Shown: positions 5,452 to 6,139 of the stretch, piece by piece | Layout: each line of letters starts with the position of its first letter | Position numbering within the stretch: position 1 is the stretch's first letter | Source of the DNA: DASVBJ01 sp036375895 | GTDB taxonomy: Bacteria > Actinomycetota > Actinomycetes > JACCUZ01 | Assembly (NCBI GenBank): GCA_036375895.1 | Contig: DASVBJ010000217.1 | Span: 1 to 6,139, forward strand | DNA: 6,139 nucleotides | Reading direction: 5' to 3' | Made by a program: the position numbers and the translations under genes | The notes under the pieces: model-generated | Told to the model about the DNA's origin: nothing | Seen by the model: only the letters and a program-made list of their open reading frames with translations | Databases searched by the model: none

Positions 5452-6123
5452 TTGAAACTTCTTCTCACGTCCGCGGGCGTCAAGAACGCCAGCATTCACC
5501 ACGCGTTGGTCGATCTCCTGGGCAAGCCGATCGCCGACTCGAGTGCCCTGTGCATCCCGACAGCGCAATGGGGCCATCCGATGTGCGGGCCGGGCGTCAA
5601 AGCCTGGCAATTCATCAGCGGGAAATCCGAGAATCCCATGGTCGACCTGGGCTGGAAATCCGTCGGCGTGCTGGAGCTCACCGCGCTGCCCAGCATCGAT
5701 GAAGAGCGCGGGGTGCCCCTGGTGCGGGAGACGGACGTGCTGCTGGTGGCGGGCGGCGATGCCCTCTACCTGTGCCACTGGATGCGGCAGTCCGGGCTGG
5801 CGGACCTGCTTCCGTCGCTGAGCGAGACGGTCTGGGTGGGCCTGAGCGCCGGCAGCATGGTGATGACCCCCAGGATCGGCGAGGACTTCGTCCAGTGGAC
5901 ACCGCCGACCGGTGACGACAGCACCCTGGGCATCGTTGACTTCTCGATCTGTCCACACCTGGCTCAGGAGGGCATGCCCGGCAACTCCATGGCCGAGGCG
6001 GAACAATGGGCGGCCGGCATCTCGGGTCCGGCGTACGCGATGGACGACGAGACGGCCATCAAGGTGGTCGACGGCACCGTCGAGGTCGTGTCAGAAGGGC
6101 ACTGGAAGCACTTTCCCTCTTAG
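5452..6123 (+). CDS. Peptidase E-like protein (peptidase S51 / class I GATase-like fold)
   Basis: The product is 223 residues with an intact S51 architecture: a N-terminal strand KLLLTSAG (2-9), CIPTA (34-38), ETDVLLVAGGDALYL (93-107, the Gly-Gly loop before the nucleophile region), the nucleophile elbow GLSAGSM (130-136, Ser132), and CPHL (167-170, His169 as likely catalytic base). Peptidase E of enterobacteria cleaves N-terminal Asp dipeptides with a Ser-His-Asp/Glu arrangement. This subgroup is related, but its substrate is unproven. It is cytosolic, with no signal peptide. TTG at 5452 is the start because homology begins there with (M)KLLLTSAG; GAGAGG at 5442-5447 is the ribosome binding site, with a rather short 4-base spacing, so initiation may be modest. 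The gene is complete, ends at TAG, and does not overlap its neighbour. No functional link to the RibD-C gene is evident. Confidence 0.93.
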   Translation: MKLLLTSAGVKNASIHHALVDLLGKPIADSSALCIPTAQWGHPMCGPGVKAWQFISGKSENPMVDLGWKSVGVLELTALPSIDEERGVPLVRETDVLLVAGGDALYLCHWMRQSGLADLLPSLSETVWVGLSAGSMVMTPRIGEDFVQWTPPTGDDSTLGIVDFSICPHLAQEGMPGNSMAEAEQWAAGISGPAYAMDDETAIKVVDGTVEVVSEGHWKHFPS

Positions 6124-6139
6124 CCGCCGACGCCGACAG

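Noticed and set aside
5385..5702. A plus-strand frame starting at ATG 5385
   Set aside because: It overlaps the peptidase gene in another frame, lacks a ribosome binding site and has no family similarity.
5227..6006. A 259-codon minus-strand frame opposite the peptidase E-like gene
   Set aside because: The plus strand has an intact S51 protein with its catalytic motifs; the minus frame has none.
1..6139. A hidden defence, phage, toxin-antitoxin or CRISPR system
   Set aside because: I read both strands for nucleases, reverse transcriptases, integrases, small toxin pairs and regularly spaced repeats and saw none. The intact genes belong to ordinary or metabolic families.

Overview
This window is high-GC bacterial DNA with actinobacterial character. 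It has GC-rich third codon positions, GTG and TTG starts, and a gene set (Arg/Gly-tailed TPR protein, short SSB-like protein, DUF1015, small TPR plus NagD-like HAD phosphatase) that I know mainly from Actinomycetota. A Geodermatophilales/Frankiales-type relative is plausible, but the genus cannot be fixed from the sequence alone.

Layout. Positions 2-844 (+) hold the C-terminal part of a TPR protein whose N-terminus lies off the left edge. A 135-base gap with two strong tandem hairpins leads to a short SSB-like OB-fold gene (980-1354, +). It converges on a DUF1015 gene (1392-2693, -) across a 37-base gap that is almost entirely one GC-rich inverted repeat, a likely bidirectional terminator. 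DUF1015 is divergent, with 39 bases between start codons, from a translationally coupled pair: a small TPR protein (2733-3146, +) and a NagD-like HAD hydrolase with a C-terminal extension (3143-4153, +). This left part (2-4153) looks like ordinary, well-kept chromosomal sequence.

The right part (4154-6139) differs. After a 193-base gap that may carry a 24-codon coding scrap, it has a RibD-C/dihydrofolate-reductase-like protein (4347-4928, -). Upstream of that is a decayed AraC-family regulator reduced to its second helix-turn-helix and C-terminus (about 4994-5200, -), then about 250 bases with no recognisable gene, then a peptidase E-like S51 protein (5452-6123, +). In many actinobacteria the HAD gene is followed by tlyA, an NAD kinase and recN. 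None of these appears here, so 4154 onwards may be a rearrangement or insertion junction.

The TPR and HAD genes are almost certainly expressed together, and the AraC remnant and the RibD-C gene probably once formed a regulator-enzyme pair. I see no CRISPR array, rRNA, tRNA, intact insertion sequence, phage gene or defence system, and no convincing new multi-gene system. The most useful leads are the decayed AraC/RibD-C locus with its apparent synteny break, the probable leaderless start of the DUF1015 gene, and the tail-less SSB-like gene with stable hairpins before and inside it.
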